From positions 2,976,001 through 3,040,000 of the forward strand of contig JARUPY010000189.1 of the NCBI GenBank assembly GCA_029817715.1: DNA of 64,000 nt. The letters run 5' to 3'. Position numbers and translations under genes: made by a program. Of this stretch, positions 23,551-34,070 are shown one piece after another (the stretch's first letter is position 1; each line of letters begins with the position of its first letter). The notes beneath the pieces are model-generated. The model worked only from the letters and a program-made list of their open reading frames with translations, ran no database searches and had not been told where the DNA came from. The DNA comes from Melastoma dodecandrum (taxonomy: Eukaryota > Streptophyta > Magnoliopsida > Myrtales > Melastomataceae).

Positions 23551-23639
23551 GACAGAGAAAAGGGACAACGAGCGTTAAGATAGAAAGGAGATAGGACAGA
23601 GAAAAGGAACCGTTGTGCTCTGGCGCTTCCCCTGTGCCC

Positions 23640-23790
23640 GGCGCTTCACACTTAAAGCCTGAAGCGGCTCCTAGGCGCGCGCTTCATGCGGACTGCTCCA
23701 TCTCTTGGGAGCGAAGCTCTCATCCTGCGCCTCGCTTCGCTTTCCGCTTTAAGCGCGCTTTTAACAACCTAGGAATAAACAAATCACGGT
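23640..23790. repeat. AAGCGC/GCGCTT-rich terminal-like repeat, right copy
   Basis: Multiple GCGCTT/AAGCGC words (TGGCGCTTCCCC, CGGCGCTTCAC, CCGCTTTAAGCGCGCTTTTA) end in AACAACCTAGG. Such repeated short motifs are common in subterminal regions of hAT transposons, which fits the transposase block to the left. Confidence 0.45.
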
Positions 23791-24167
23791 ATAATGTAAA
23801 TAAAAGGTTTGAAGAAATGTGGTCGTCAATAATATAAAAGAAAAAATAATAATACAAAGGAATTAAGAACATAAGAGTTGAAATCTTACGGCCATACTTT
23901 GATTGTTCTTCTTATCGACTATTATTCTTCGTTCTTCAACTTTCATATCTTTTCCTTACGATCATCCCTCCAACTGCAACTGATTAGATTTTCTCGTTCT
24001 ATTAGATAGATTTCCTCAGTTGATTGAATTAGATTTTCCCAATGATTTGATGTGGATGTCGATTGATTTATTATATTTCTTTTCGAATTTCAACCGCCAA
24101 GAATTATCTTGTATAAACAGTGCCAGAACCACAAGAATGCAACAAATCAACGAAACGGAGTGCCTCC

Positions 24168-24984
24168 TGTTTACAAGGCAAACATCATTTTGGGCTGGTC
24201 GACGCATCAAAGATTCGAAGCCGACCTTTCCCTTCGTCAAATCGAAGGAGTCGAGAGGAGTATCCTTGTCCCTCGGAAAGAACCGCCCAAGGATGGGCGT
24301 TGTCTCAAGATCGACGACTTGCTGGTCGATCACAACCTGAGCACAATCGATGAGCCCGTTTGTCGTCAAGGCAAAGGAGCCGCCCTCAACTCCTGGGGAA
24401 AGCTATTCTTGCAGATCGCGTGTCTCCAAGAGGAAGGATCGACGTCCCCAAGATGTTCTTGCGGATGTTGGATCGACGTCCCTATAATCGACGAACGTTG
24501 TATCGACGTGTTGGAGGAGAAGACATTCCTCTTGCATGTGCATCAACTTAACCTTCGATACTCCACGTAAAGGGAAAACAATTCCCTCTGCCCTCCGTCC
24601 CTTTGGGAGGGAATCTCGATTTTATCTTTTTTGCCTGATTACTTGTGTCTCTGATTAGATGATTGGCAGGAGAGCGGCGGTTGTATTTGTCCAAGCAGCG
24701 GTTAGAAACAGTCGCAAGCAACTTTCACAGATTCAGTTATTTGTCATAGGATTTTATTATAAATAGGGTTCAAAGGTGTTGTAATAATACAATCGCTTAC
24801 ACCCACGTAGAGCATTTCGGTTGTCTCTCCCTTTTTTCCATCTTTTACATTTGCTCTTGGTATTGTAATAATGGCAGTAAAGTAGGATCTCATTCTCCTT
24901 CCTGTTTCTCCTTTTCGTTTTCATTGAACCCGAATGGGTTCGCCACGATTTTATCGCGACGTGTTGTAGTTTCCACCGGAAACA
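24168..24984 (+). repeat. 5' LTR of the non-autonomous element
   Basis: 817 bp, TGTTTAC...GAAACA, with TATAAATAGGG near 24763. It interrupts the DPE1 exon. Confidence 0.9.
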
Positions 24985-25379
24985 CGTTTTTTGTGCGGTG
25001 AGCGTGGAATGAACTGCAACGCGAATGTAACCTTCGGCAAATTTGTTCGATCGGCCGACGAAGATTTGGATGAGGCTCTAAAAATTGCCCTCCGAGAGTC
25101 GAACACGCGGATGATTTTAAATATTGCCCTTCGAGACATTGGTTTTGTACTACCAAGCGTTTACGGAAGAATTACCACGACGCAAATCGGCTCTTCATGG
25201 AGATGCTTGTCTAGAAATTTCGGGAAGTCGAGTTCTTCAAACCATGACGCGACAAAAAGCAACTACAGTCTGTGTTTGGCCATTCATGCCCCATGGAAAA
25301 GCATTATTGAGATTTGGCAGACTAGAACGAAGCCATGGATAACGATTGTTACGTCTGCCACGGTTGGAAGGGGGCAAAA

Positions 25380-26196
25380 TATTTACAAGGAAAACATCAT
25401 TTTGGGCTGGTCGACGCATCAAAGATTCGAAGTCGACCTTTTCCTTCGTCAAATCGAAGCAGTTGAGAGGAGTATCCTTGTCCCTCGGAAAGAACCGCCC
25501 AAGGATGGGCGTCGTCTCAAGATCAACGACTCGATCACAACCTGAGCACAATCGACGAGACCACTTGTTGTCAAGGCAAAGGAGCCGCCCTCATCTCCTG
25601 GGAAAAGCTGTTCTTGAAGATCGAGTGTCTCAATGAGGAAGGATCAACGTCCCCAAGATGTTTTTGCGGATGTTGGATCGACGTCCCTATAATCGATGAA
25701 CGTTGGATCGACGTGTTGGAGGAGAAGACATTTCTCTTGCATGTGCATCGACTTAGCCTTTGATTCTCCACGTAAAGGGAAAACAATTCCCTCTGTCCTT
25801 CGTCCCTTTGGGAGGGAATGTTGATCTTATCTTTTTTGTTTGATTACTTGTGTCTCTGATTGGATGATTGGCAGGAGAGCGATGGTTGTATTTGTCCAAG
25901 CAGCCGTTACAAACAGTCGCAAACAACTTCCACAGATTTAGTTATTTGTCATAGGATTTTATTATAAATAGGGTTCATAGGTGTTGTAATAATACATACA
26001 GACAATCGCTTACAGCCATAGAGGGCATTTCGGTTGTCTCTCCCTTTTCTCATCTAGGACCTCTATTCTCGGTATTACAATAATGGCAGTGAAGTACGAT
26101 CACATTCTCCTTCTTGTTTTTCTTTTTCGTTTTCATTGAACCCAAATGAGTTCTCCACGATTTTATCGCGACGTGTCGCGGTTTTCACTGAAAACA
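25380..26196 (+). repeat. 3' LTR of the non-autonomous element
   Basis: 817 bp, matching the 5' LTR throughout with scattered differences. It is preceded by the polypurine tract and followed by the CCTCC target duplicate. Confidence 0.9.
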
Positions 26197-26339
26197 CCTC
26201 CCGTCAGAGGTCCCCAATGTCATACGGCCCTCTCAACGACGTAGTGTGGAGCAACACTCCGGCCCTTTTCTTGTCCTTGGGATGAGCAGCCGAGGAGAGG
26301 GCCACGGCGGTAGAATGGGCGGGGAGCCGAAGAAGAAGA

Positions 26340-27100
26340 AGTGTTGTGGCGAGATTTTACTTTTTTATTGTAGAAAAATGAAAGAAAAATAAAACAAATT
26401 CACGTGTAACAATAAAAAGTTTCTTTTAGTCAGGAAAGCTAACAACATGTAAAGATGTGGATTTCATCTTGTAGTAGTGGACTTATAGCTATTTATTTTA
26501 TTATCGGGTTCCTGCGGGCATGCTTTCTGCGCTTGTAAATAACCAGGACACCATCATTTATTTGAACAAAAATAATGAACACGGTTATTAATGTTAATTT
26601 TTCAAGTACTTTTAAAAATATTAAAGTTAATGACATATTAGATAAAAAATTACATCATCAAAATTTGACGGGAGGCTGTATAAATTTGAAACAACATCCT
26701 GAGTTTAGATAATTTGGAAAATCAATTCAATAGAGTTAAGTATAATTTTATCCCCATGTGCATGAGAAATCCATTCACAAAATGGTATCTCTGGACATAC
26801 AACTACTGTGCATTGTTAGCCGCCCATTTTTTTGAAATAGTCAAAAGCATTGCTTAAAAAGGAGATGAGCGACATAACATGAAGCATTGCTCCATCACTA
26901 ATTTCGTCGGCAAAACAGTACAGCAAGCTCAGCCAGCCCGGCCGCAGTTCGACATTCAAGTCCCCTCGAACTCAAACCGATCTCCCTTCCATTAAATCCT
27001 CAACCTCCTTTCCGTTTGCTTTCTTCCGTCTCCGAGGCCGAATCGAGAGATTTTCGAATTGCGGGAACTCCATTTACCCGGTGGAGGAACTCGGGAGCAA
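26340..27100. other. Intergenic, AT-rich
   Basis: Non-coding sequence between the DPE1 N-terminal relic and the 3' side of the MIZ1-like gene. No domain or transposon end is recognised. Confidence 0.4.
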
Positions 27101-27159
27101 GCTCCACGCGGCCGTTTGCAAACCATTGCAATGGCTGCAGTCGAAGTTCTTCCTCGAGT

Positions 27160-27918
27160 TTAGATCCTCACGAAGAATATACTCAATTCAGGACCATTAT
27201 TTCCCTCGGGGCTTAACATGTACAAAGTTTCCGAGTCCTTGGACCCGATCACCCGCTCGAAATACGCCCTCATGTAGGCCAACTCTTCGTCGGGGCCCTC
27301 CACGTCTGAATTCCCTGGCAAAACCCCCGCCCCCATTGAAACCGCCTTGAGCAACTCCATGATGGCGAGATCCTCATCGTTCGCATCCCTCTTGACCCCA
27401 AACCCGGTCTTCTTACCGTTGCAATACATGGTCCACAATGGCTCCTCCATTATCTTGGTCTTGTCCTTGTCGGACCGCTTCTCACACTCTAACGCAATAC
27501 GGACCAACCCCGTGCTCAATTCCTTCTGCAGCACGTTTGTCTGCATGGCGAGCTCTACAACTAAGGTCGGGAGACACCTCGGGGACTCCTGTATCGAGAG
27601 GCTAACCCTACCTTTCCTGTAACCGAAGAGGGTCCCAGTCACACGCGACCCCCCAAATGTCGTCTTGTGTGTCTCAGGCAACCCCATGGGGAGGGATGGG
27701 AGCTTGCACATTGGGGTCATAATGGGCAAGGACCGGAAAACCGACCGGAAGACACGCATGACCTTGCCCTTGGGCCTCTTCTTCTGGGAGGGCTGTACGA
27801 GGGAGATGGTGTTACGTGGTGGGAGGGTCGGCGGAGGTGGGATCGACGTCGATGGCTTATTCGGGTCACCGTCATCGCTGCTGCGAGGGATGGGGAAGGT
27901 GAAGTCCGGCTCCCCCAT
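27160..27918 (-). CDS. MIZU-KUSSEI 1-like protein (DUF617 family)
   Basis: Single-exon gene of 252 residues, full length for the family. MIZ1 is required for root hydrotropism in Arabidopsis; paralogues are mostly uncharacterised. The N-terminus is Pro/Ser-rich (residues 1-75) with a basic patch (KKRPKGKVMRVFRSVFRSLP). The MIZ domain follows: VTGTLFGYRKGRVSLSIQES, PRCLPTLVVELAMQTNVLQK, GLVRIALECEK, EEPLWTMYCNGKKTGFG and EELAYMRAYFERVIGSKDSE, ending GPELSIFFVRI. The start is the only upstream Met before the conserved N-terminal segment. No defects seen. Its exact biological role here cannot be told from sequence. Confidence 0.95.
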   Translation of the reverse strand: MGEPDFTFPIPRSSDDGDPNKPSTSIPPPPTLPPRNTISLVQPSQKKRPKGKVMRVFRSVFRSLPIMTPMCKLPSLPMGLPETHKTTFGGSRVTGTLFGYRKGRVSLSIQESPRCLPTLVVELAMQTNVLQKELSTGLVRIALECEKRSDKDKTKIMEEPLWTMYCNGKKTGFGVKRDANDEDLAIMELLKAVSMGAGVLPGNSDVEGPDEELAYMRAYFERVIGSKDSETLYMLSPEGNNGPELSIFFVRI

Positions 27919-28024
27919 TATCAGACATCAATATATGAGCCACCAATGGAGGGATGCCATTGAGCGGTGGAGGAAAAAGAGGAAACAAAGAGAAAGAAAC
28001 TTCGTTGGTTTTTTTATTTAATTT

Positions 28025-28380
28025 TAATTAGGTGTTTAGAGTTAATAAGTAGGGAAAATTAAGAGAGAAGAGGTCATTAAGATCTTCCTAAAATTAGGGA
28101 AACTTCCCTGATTGCTCGGATTAGGAAAAAGAGTTGCACATCATACACAACAGGTGTAATTTTTACAAGGTGTCAAGGTGGGGCAATGACATCGTCTTAC
28201 TTTTTAGAGTAACCATGTCCTAACTATTGACCACTTGATCTAACAAAACACTCTATCCAAAGATTACTTTTCCCAAAAATAAAATCTTCACCCTTTTGTT
28301 TCATAATCTGCGAGTGAACTTCAATATCAAGCAGGCAAGCACACACGTTCTGCAAAGTGATCCACGACTAAGACAGGTGA
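28025..28380. other. Intergenic
   Basis: AT-rich 5' flank of the MIZ1-like gene. No TATA or other element is clear enough to call. Confidence 0.35.
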
Positions 28381-28559
28381 AAGGATGACCAACTTAACAT
28401 CTCGCAGTTTGCCAATGAAGATGATTCAGGACATACCACACCTAACAGACACTCTTTCTAACATGCAAACAAGCATCCGATCTTTGAATCTGTTCCATGA
28501 GTGCACGCAGAAGCTGGAAGTACTCATCGGTCGTTCATTTTCCCTTAGCTTGATTGCTA

Positions 28560-30480
28560 AAGTAGTTCATTACCAACCTCGTAAAGTGGTGACCATAAAT
28601 AGCGCTTTCACGAGTGATTTGCCCTTGACTATTCTCTTGCGTACTCCTTTCACTCTCTGGGCCAATTCAGGGTGCTGGGGCTAATTTTCCTGGTTGGTTA
28701 TTGTTATCCTCTGCAATGAGGCTAACAAAATTAAAGATCTAAGCAAAGACTTCGACACATTGATAGATTAAACGTTGCAAGATGCCGTAGCAGAGGAAGC
28801 CAGAGAGGAAGAAAGATAAACCTGGTGAAGACTGAAGTCACTGTGGAAAGTTGGCGGAGACTCTCTTCTGCCACTCAGACGGCACGAGTTGAACTTCGAA
28901 CACCTTGGGTTATCTGTTGACTGGTAATAGCAGAAAGCAATGTCAACTATCTGCATTTGATCCGAAGTTCCATGAAAGATAACACCAAATTAAATGCTCA
29001 CCCAAGATCGCTGAGTTCTGTAGTAAGATCACTGATTTCCATCCCTGACAACCTTAGGGCAGCCATGGTGTCGGATAGTTCTTCTCTCATCGTATCCATT
29101 AGTTTTTCCAAGGATTCGGCTGCTTTTCTGAATGCCTTCAATAGTCCATGGCAAATTACATAGCTTGAACCTAATGCACATACATGCTTTCGGATCTTGA
29201 AAGGTAATTAAGGAGCACACCAGCATAGCTGGAATCTCGGAGAAGAAAAGCATATCGTAGAAGCTGCAACCTGCAAAACAACAAAAGTATATTCGTCACA
29301 AAATGTGGTTAATCCATTACGTAAATGGAAATTTAAGTAGACTTTCCACTAGCACATACCTTGCTCAAATGAAACATGAGCATTTTTTCAAGATCAAAGA
29401 GTGTAATTTTTTCCCGATGATTGAACCAAGAAATGAGGAACAACAACAAGGAGATTGCATGAAAATGTTCAATCTCATTTCTAAGGTTTTACCAAACTCA
29501 ACTGCTTGTTTTTCAACCACACATCCTTTTAGTAGTCATGCTTGATAGAATCAAGCAATAAAGAAAGTATGGTGCTAGATTCGCATGTACACAATTTTTC
29601 CAGAATAAGTGAAGGACACCAACTTCTTGACATCTCAACCCACACTAACATGAACTAATTCCATAAAGAAAGAAAAGAATCAAATGAGAACTTGGATAAG
29701 AGAGTGCAAATGAAATGGGTATTACGAATTTGAATCCCTCCAGAAATTGCTAATCCATCCATCAAATGAGAGTGAAGATTTTGATACCATATGAGAAGTA
29801 CAACCGCATCGACCAAAAGTTAATGCTATAAGTCAGAGGAATGGCTTAAACGACATAGATTTCATCATGGACTGAGGATTGGACTCGACTTCCGGAGCGA
29901 CAGGATTCAGCAAACCCGTTCCTTCACCAATAACATGAACATCTACAACCAAATATTGTGTTTCAAATTCACGAGGATTGCAACTGATACACATAAGTGC
30001 AGAGAGTTTTTTTTTTAAGAAATCAGCACTCCCCAGCCTCAACGAACCCGGGCAAGCAGCGAGGGGAGATCCGTACTGCACAGGCGACGACGTTCAATAA
30101 GGTGATCTGACGTCGAGTGAGGTGCCACGGCGAGAGGCTCAGCGCTGAGGATGGCGTTCCAACCGAAGTGAAGTAACCCGCTGAGACGGACGGTAATCTG
30201 AGTCGAAGGATTCCTCCGTGACCGCCGTCTGAGCGACGGACGACGACCGGACGGAGCGGCCGGGGGTTCGCCGTAGGCAGGCAATAAACGGCAGATTGGA
30301 CTGGTCGGAGCGGTCGAAGAGTTCGTGGAGTCTCCCGCGGGCAGCGAGGCCCGGCAAGCGCAGCTTCAGGGCGGCGTGCATTTCGCCGTCGTCCAACCGG
30401 TTCCCGGTCCTTTGGATGATGTTGTCACTGGAGTTGCGTTTAAAAAAGTTAATATTTTTCATAATAATATTCATTTGAAA
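28560..30480 (-). pseudogene. Plastid-type DUF948-like membrane protein, pseudogene
   Basis: Minus-strand pieces in order: a candidate N-terminal exon (about 30400-30070) with LLNVVACAV, then LFFSEIPAML (about 29240-29220), then exon 29135-29002 with AFRKAAESLEKLMDTMREEL and SDTMAALRLSGMEISDLTTE, then an exon from 28913 with ITQGVRSSTRAV, a TGA at 28877-28875, and VAEESLRQL. A possible end, RVKGVRKRIVKG, is at about 28660-28600. In plant homologues I recall, the residue at the stop is Arg (CGA to TGA fits a single transition). The N-terminal exon also changes frame before LSLSPWHLTRRQITLLNVV, and one base seems missing before LFFSEI. I infer a pseudogene. The protein's function is not known to me. 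Confidence 0.6.
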
Positions 30481-30499
30481 AAGTGGATAACTCGATTTT

Positions 30500-31155
30500 T
30501 AAAACTTCAAGAGTTTAGTTTAGGACGGGGTGGCCCTCAACTGTTTTATGTAGTTAAAAATATCGAAGAAAGTCGTCACTTACTTTAGGTAAAATCGTGA
30601 ATGTCTAATTTTAAATGAAAGTCGTCACCATGTCAATTTAATAGAAATCATCATTTAGAGTAACAATTTATATGTTTTAAAAGTCGTCACAATTTTAATA
30701 GGATAAATTTTAAATTTTTTTTACAACCCTCTCTACTCAATTTTTTCTTCAGATAGCTTATTCGATTGTCATAAAAATAAGGACAATTGGACATACCCTT
30801 TTAAAAGCATCATAATAAAATCGGGATAAGGAAAACCAATGTATCCTTATATTGTTTCTCTTTTTATCTAAATCACCCTTGTTGTAAAGCAATCCGGGCA
30901 TGGGCGTTGTTACATTTTAAAGTAATAGGGAAAAAAAATTTTGTGAAATAAAATAAGTAGTTTCGAAATTTTGATAATAATATCTCAAAATCGGACTTAT
31001 AAAATTCGACTTTACTCAAAAAAAGAAAGACGAACATTAAAATAATACTTTTAAAAATCAAGTCCAACTTTATAAGTTCGACTTCCCTTTTTTACTTTTT
31101 TGTCTTAGAAATTTAATGGTGTTTTTTAGAAGCCAGAGCTTATAAGCCCGACAAC
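30500..31155. other. AT-rich non-coding sequence
   Basis: Repeated AAAGTCGTCAC-like words near 30570, 30620 and 30680 and TTATAAGTTCGACTT-like words near 31000 and 31070 suggest a decayed transposon. No coding segment. Confidence 0.35.
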
Positions 31156-31159
31156 CTTT

Positions 31160-33521
31160 TAGGAGTGAGTAAAAAGTCATTAATTCTAAATATCGAACCA
31201 ATTTTTCGACATTTCAGTATTTAAAAATCGATATTTGATTCGGTTTCATATTTTTATTAAAATTCGGTTTTCGATATTTTTATAAAAAAATTTAATATTC
31301 CAAATATACTGAAATATTATTGGGTTGGGGTCTTGTTTGGACTTTTGGCCCATTTGTCTGTACTTTTATAAATACCGAACCAATTTTTGACATTTCAATA
31401 TTTAAAAATTGTATTTGATTCATTTTTATACTACTATTAAAAGTAGCTGAGGATTTCCGGAAGATGAAGGGCCAAAATATTCCAACACAACCAGGAGAGA
31501 ACAGAGGCAAAAACATGCGGTGCTGAGAACGCCAGATTATCTTGCACCTGAGATACTTCTTGGCATGGGACATGGTAAGAACATTTTCAAAATTACTAAT
31601 CATTCCTGTGAAAAGACTTGTCATACATCTTAAGCACATTTATAAGCTTATTTTGAAAGTCTCTTGTTCGAAGTTTGTTACTTCGAATGTTTTCTTTCAT
31701 GAGCTAGCAAATCTTGATGAGGCATTGCAAGAATGGCAAGAATCTCCCGATCAGAACTTGGTTACTTTGGCAACGAACATGAGAGATAAGTATCATAAGT
31801 ATTAGGGTGATGTGGAAAAAATGAATAAGTTGATTTTCATCGCAGTTATCTTTGATCCTCGTCAAAAGTTTGATTATGTTGAGTTGTGTTTGAATGACAT
31901 AGATCATGACAAGGCAAATGTTATGATTTCTCAAGTGAAGAAGACTCTTTATGATATGTTTGCCGAGTACAAAAATAAATGGATTGCGGAAAATGGTGAA
32001 GATGTGGTGACTAATGATGGGAGTGATGGTGATGGTATGGATAAGGGTCAATCATCAAAGGCAACTACAATAGATAGTGATATGAGATTGTTGCAAAGAT
32101 TGGAGAGATTGAAGAGGAAGAAAGGTGGAGAAAAATATTTGGAAGAAGATACGGAAGTTGTTAATACGAAGTTTGATATTTTGATGTACTGAAAAGTCAA
32201 TGCTATTAGATTTCCCATTCTTGCCTAAATGGCTGGTGATATTTTTGCCACTCCACAATTTCTTCTGAGTTCGCATTTAGCACAAGTAACTTTTTCACAT
32301 CTTCTTAAATCATACGAGATGTTCATTATATTATTTGTTTTATATACTAATATTTATTCAATATGTGTTAGGTGGACGAGTGATTGATGCTTTTCGAAGT
32401 ACTTTGGGCCCTAAGAATATTGAGGCAATTATGTGCACACAAGATTAGATTCGTCGAGGGAACTCAAGTGAAGTTGAAGTCGATAAAGATCCTTTTGAGT
32501 AAGAAAAATTTAAAAGTGGTAATGTTTAATTTCATAGTATTCTTTATAAATATTTAATGCTTAATGTTTGTATACAATTAATACTCTTATCTCATTAATG
32601 ATAAGATTGTGCATGCTTACATTGGAATGAGATTGGTGGTTTCAACCAATTGGGTTCAAGAATGAAGATTGAAAGGACTTGTTGATGCGCACCACAACCA
32701 AATCGAAGAAGTTATAATCAAGGAGGAAATTATGGCCTAATGTGCTGGAGTGGATTGTACTAAATAATGTTTCATTTGGGCAAGTATGAAGCATTTTGGA
32801 GAAGTAAAGGACCCTACTTAAGACCCAACCCATGAGAGGACGAATTGGAAGTATTATAGTCTTAAATGGAGTCATTTATGAAGTTAATGAGATGGTGGTA
32901 GTGCGAAATTGATTAAGGGGTTAGTGAGGAGTGCATTTAGTGTAGTTAGTCTAGAACTCTCTTCGATGTCTTTTAAAGGGTTCTATGCAGAAAGACAAAG
33001 GGATCTTTGGGAATTTTAAACTTGAGTTGTTCTATTATCTGTATCACTTAGCCTAGAATCTAAGTGTGGTGAATTGAGAGTATTCGCAGCCTTTCGTTCA
33101 CTGTGGTGCCATTGATGTATCCGGGTTCGAGGTTGTTCTATCCAGACCTTATTTTGCTAGGTGTTTCCGCATCACTTGTGAACTTTGTGGATTTGTAGTT
33201 TGTCGGATATTTAACTTGTTGATTTTGAGTTGTTTGTTTTTTTTTTAATCTGAGAGCTACGAGACTGAATGATTATTTTTATGGGCTTTTGAAATTTATG
33301 GGCTTTAGGCTTGGATTTTTTGAAATGGGCATTGGGCCCAGTAATTCGGTCCAACAAAGTTTGGAAAAGCCAAATATTGAATCGAAATATCAAAATTTAT
33401 TTCGATATTTAGAAGTTTGGGGTTCGGTTCGGTATTTGAAGGATAAAATTTTAAAACTTTAGTATTTGAAACTGCGGTATTCGGTTCGCTTCGTATTTAG
33501 AATACCGATTGCTCACCCCTA
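31160..33521 (+). mobile_element. hAT transposon relic carrying a host kinase exon
   Basis: The ends match as hAT-like inverted termini: TAGGAGTGAGTAA at 31160 and, read inward from the right, TAGGGGTGAGCAATCGG from 33521. Both run into CGGTATTT/CGATATTT-rich subterminal DNA. The 8-bp flanks (CAACCTTT left, CTCCCTTC right) agree at 5 of 8 positions, so a decayed target duplication is possible. Inside are a kinase exon (31447-31574), then transposase pieces (ANLDEALQEWQESPDQNLVT, MEKMNKLIFIAVIFDPRQKF, VKKTLYDMFAEYKNKW), then a dimerisation-region relic with stops (RFPILA-like then FATPQFLLSS-like, and RVIDAFRSTLGPKNIEA near 32375). The N-terminal half of the transposase is absent. Confidence 0.7.
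31447..31574 (+). pseudogene. Captured exon of an IRE-type AGC protein kinase
   Basis: The + strand encodes RTPDYLAPEILLGMGHG just before a GT donor (GTAAGA, 31575). This is the activation-segment/APE region of plant IRE (Incomplete Root hair Elongation) AGC kinases, whose usual form is GTPDYLAPEILLGT. Upstream EQKHAVL matches the same family loosely, with a one-base frame break at AVL/RTP. An AG acceptor can be placed at 31445-31446. No other kinase exon is near, and the exon lies inside a hAT element next to transposase sequence. Confidence 0.65.
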
Positions 33522-33529
33522 CTCCCTTC

Positions 33530-34050
33530 ATGAACAAAATCGGACATCGATTTTAAAATCTTATTTTCGAAATTTCGAAACTATTTATCTTATTTCACAA
33601 ATTTTCATATTATACTACAAGAAAGGAATAAACTAACAACGCTAATACTAACGGAACGACTTAAATAGTTGGACAGAGTTCAAGTCAATATCCATAAACC
33701 ACAACGTCAATAAGCAGACAACGTAACTTGGACAGTTTAATTGATAAGACAATGTAAATTCTGAACACAAAGTCCGATGACTGGAGTCAAAATTCAATTA
33801 AATCAATGGATGAATCATTTAAAATAACCCCCTTTACACCAAAAATAATTAAAATAAAACATTTCTAAGTGGGAAAACAAGAATTAAAAATTGACAAATA
33901 ATAGCCCAAAATTTGACAAATGAAACAAGGAATTACCAAAAAAAAAAAAACGACGAGGAAAGGAAAACCCAATTAACATATTTTTTTTTACAAATAATGA
34001 ACAGAAAACATAAAACAATTGAGGGACAAACTAACAAACCAACCCTAATG
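33530..34050. other. AT-rich intergenic sequence
   Basis: Poly-A and poly-T runs (near 33940 and 33980) and no coding potential. It probably includes the 3' UTR of the LRR kinase gene on the minus strand. Confidence 0.4.
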
Positions 34051-34070
34051 TACACTTACTCAGAGAGCAG

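Larger units (their letters stand above)
24168..26196 (+). mobile_element. Small non-autonomous LTR retrotransposon with target-site duplication
   Basis: Two direct LTRs of 817 bp each (24168-24984 and 25380-26196) flank a 395-bp interior. LTR1 starts TGTTTAC and ends GAAACA; LTR2 starts TATTTAC, so its first dinucleotide is mutated, and also ends AAACA. The flanks are CCTCC on both sides (24163-24167 and 26197-26201), a perfect 5-bp target duplication. A purine tract GGAAGGGGGCAAAA lies just before LTR2 and sets + orientation. TATAAATAGGG is inside each LTR. The LTRs differ by scattered substitutions and small indels. The interior encodes no gag or pol and no clear PBS was found, so movement must have relied on another element's proteins. 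Confidence 0.92.
24115..26330 (-). pseudogene. DPE1: DPE1 N-terminal exon, split by an LTR retrotransposon
   Basis: Read on the minus strand across the insertion, the pieces at about 26330-26202 and 24167-24115 join into one DPE1-type segment: LSSAAHPKDKKRAGVLLHTT then SLRGPYDIGDL, a TGA, then REALRFVDLLHS. The family normally has KRAGVLLHPTSFRGPYGIGD followed by LGEEAFRFIDWLH. The in-frame TGA replaces the Gly codon after GDL. The rest of the gene lies 7-9 kb further along the same strand (14.9-17.1 kb). The following DPE1 segment (VLPLVPPGR) was not found. This establishes a single broken gene rather than unrelated relics. Confidence 0.8.

Noticed and set aside
23293..23578. Overlapping open frames for Pro-rich and Gly-rich proteins
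   Set aside because: They follow from a 29-bp GC-rich tandem repeat and shift frame each unit; no start context or conserved domain.
24120..25640. Several 60-180 codon open frames with a repeated motif
   Set aside because: They lie in the two LTRs and repeat because the LTRs are direct copies.
33040..33180. Possible tRNA-like GGTTCGA motif
   Set aside because: No acceptor or anticodon stem can be formed around it.
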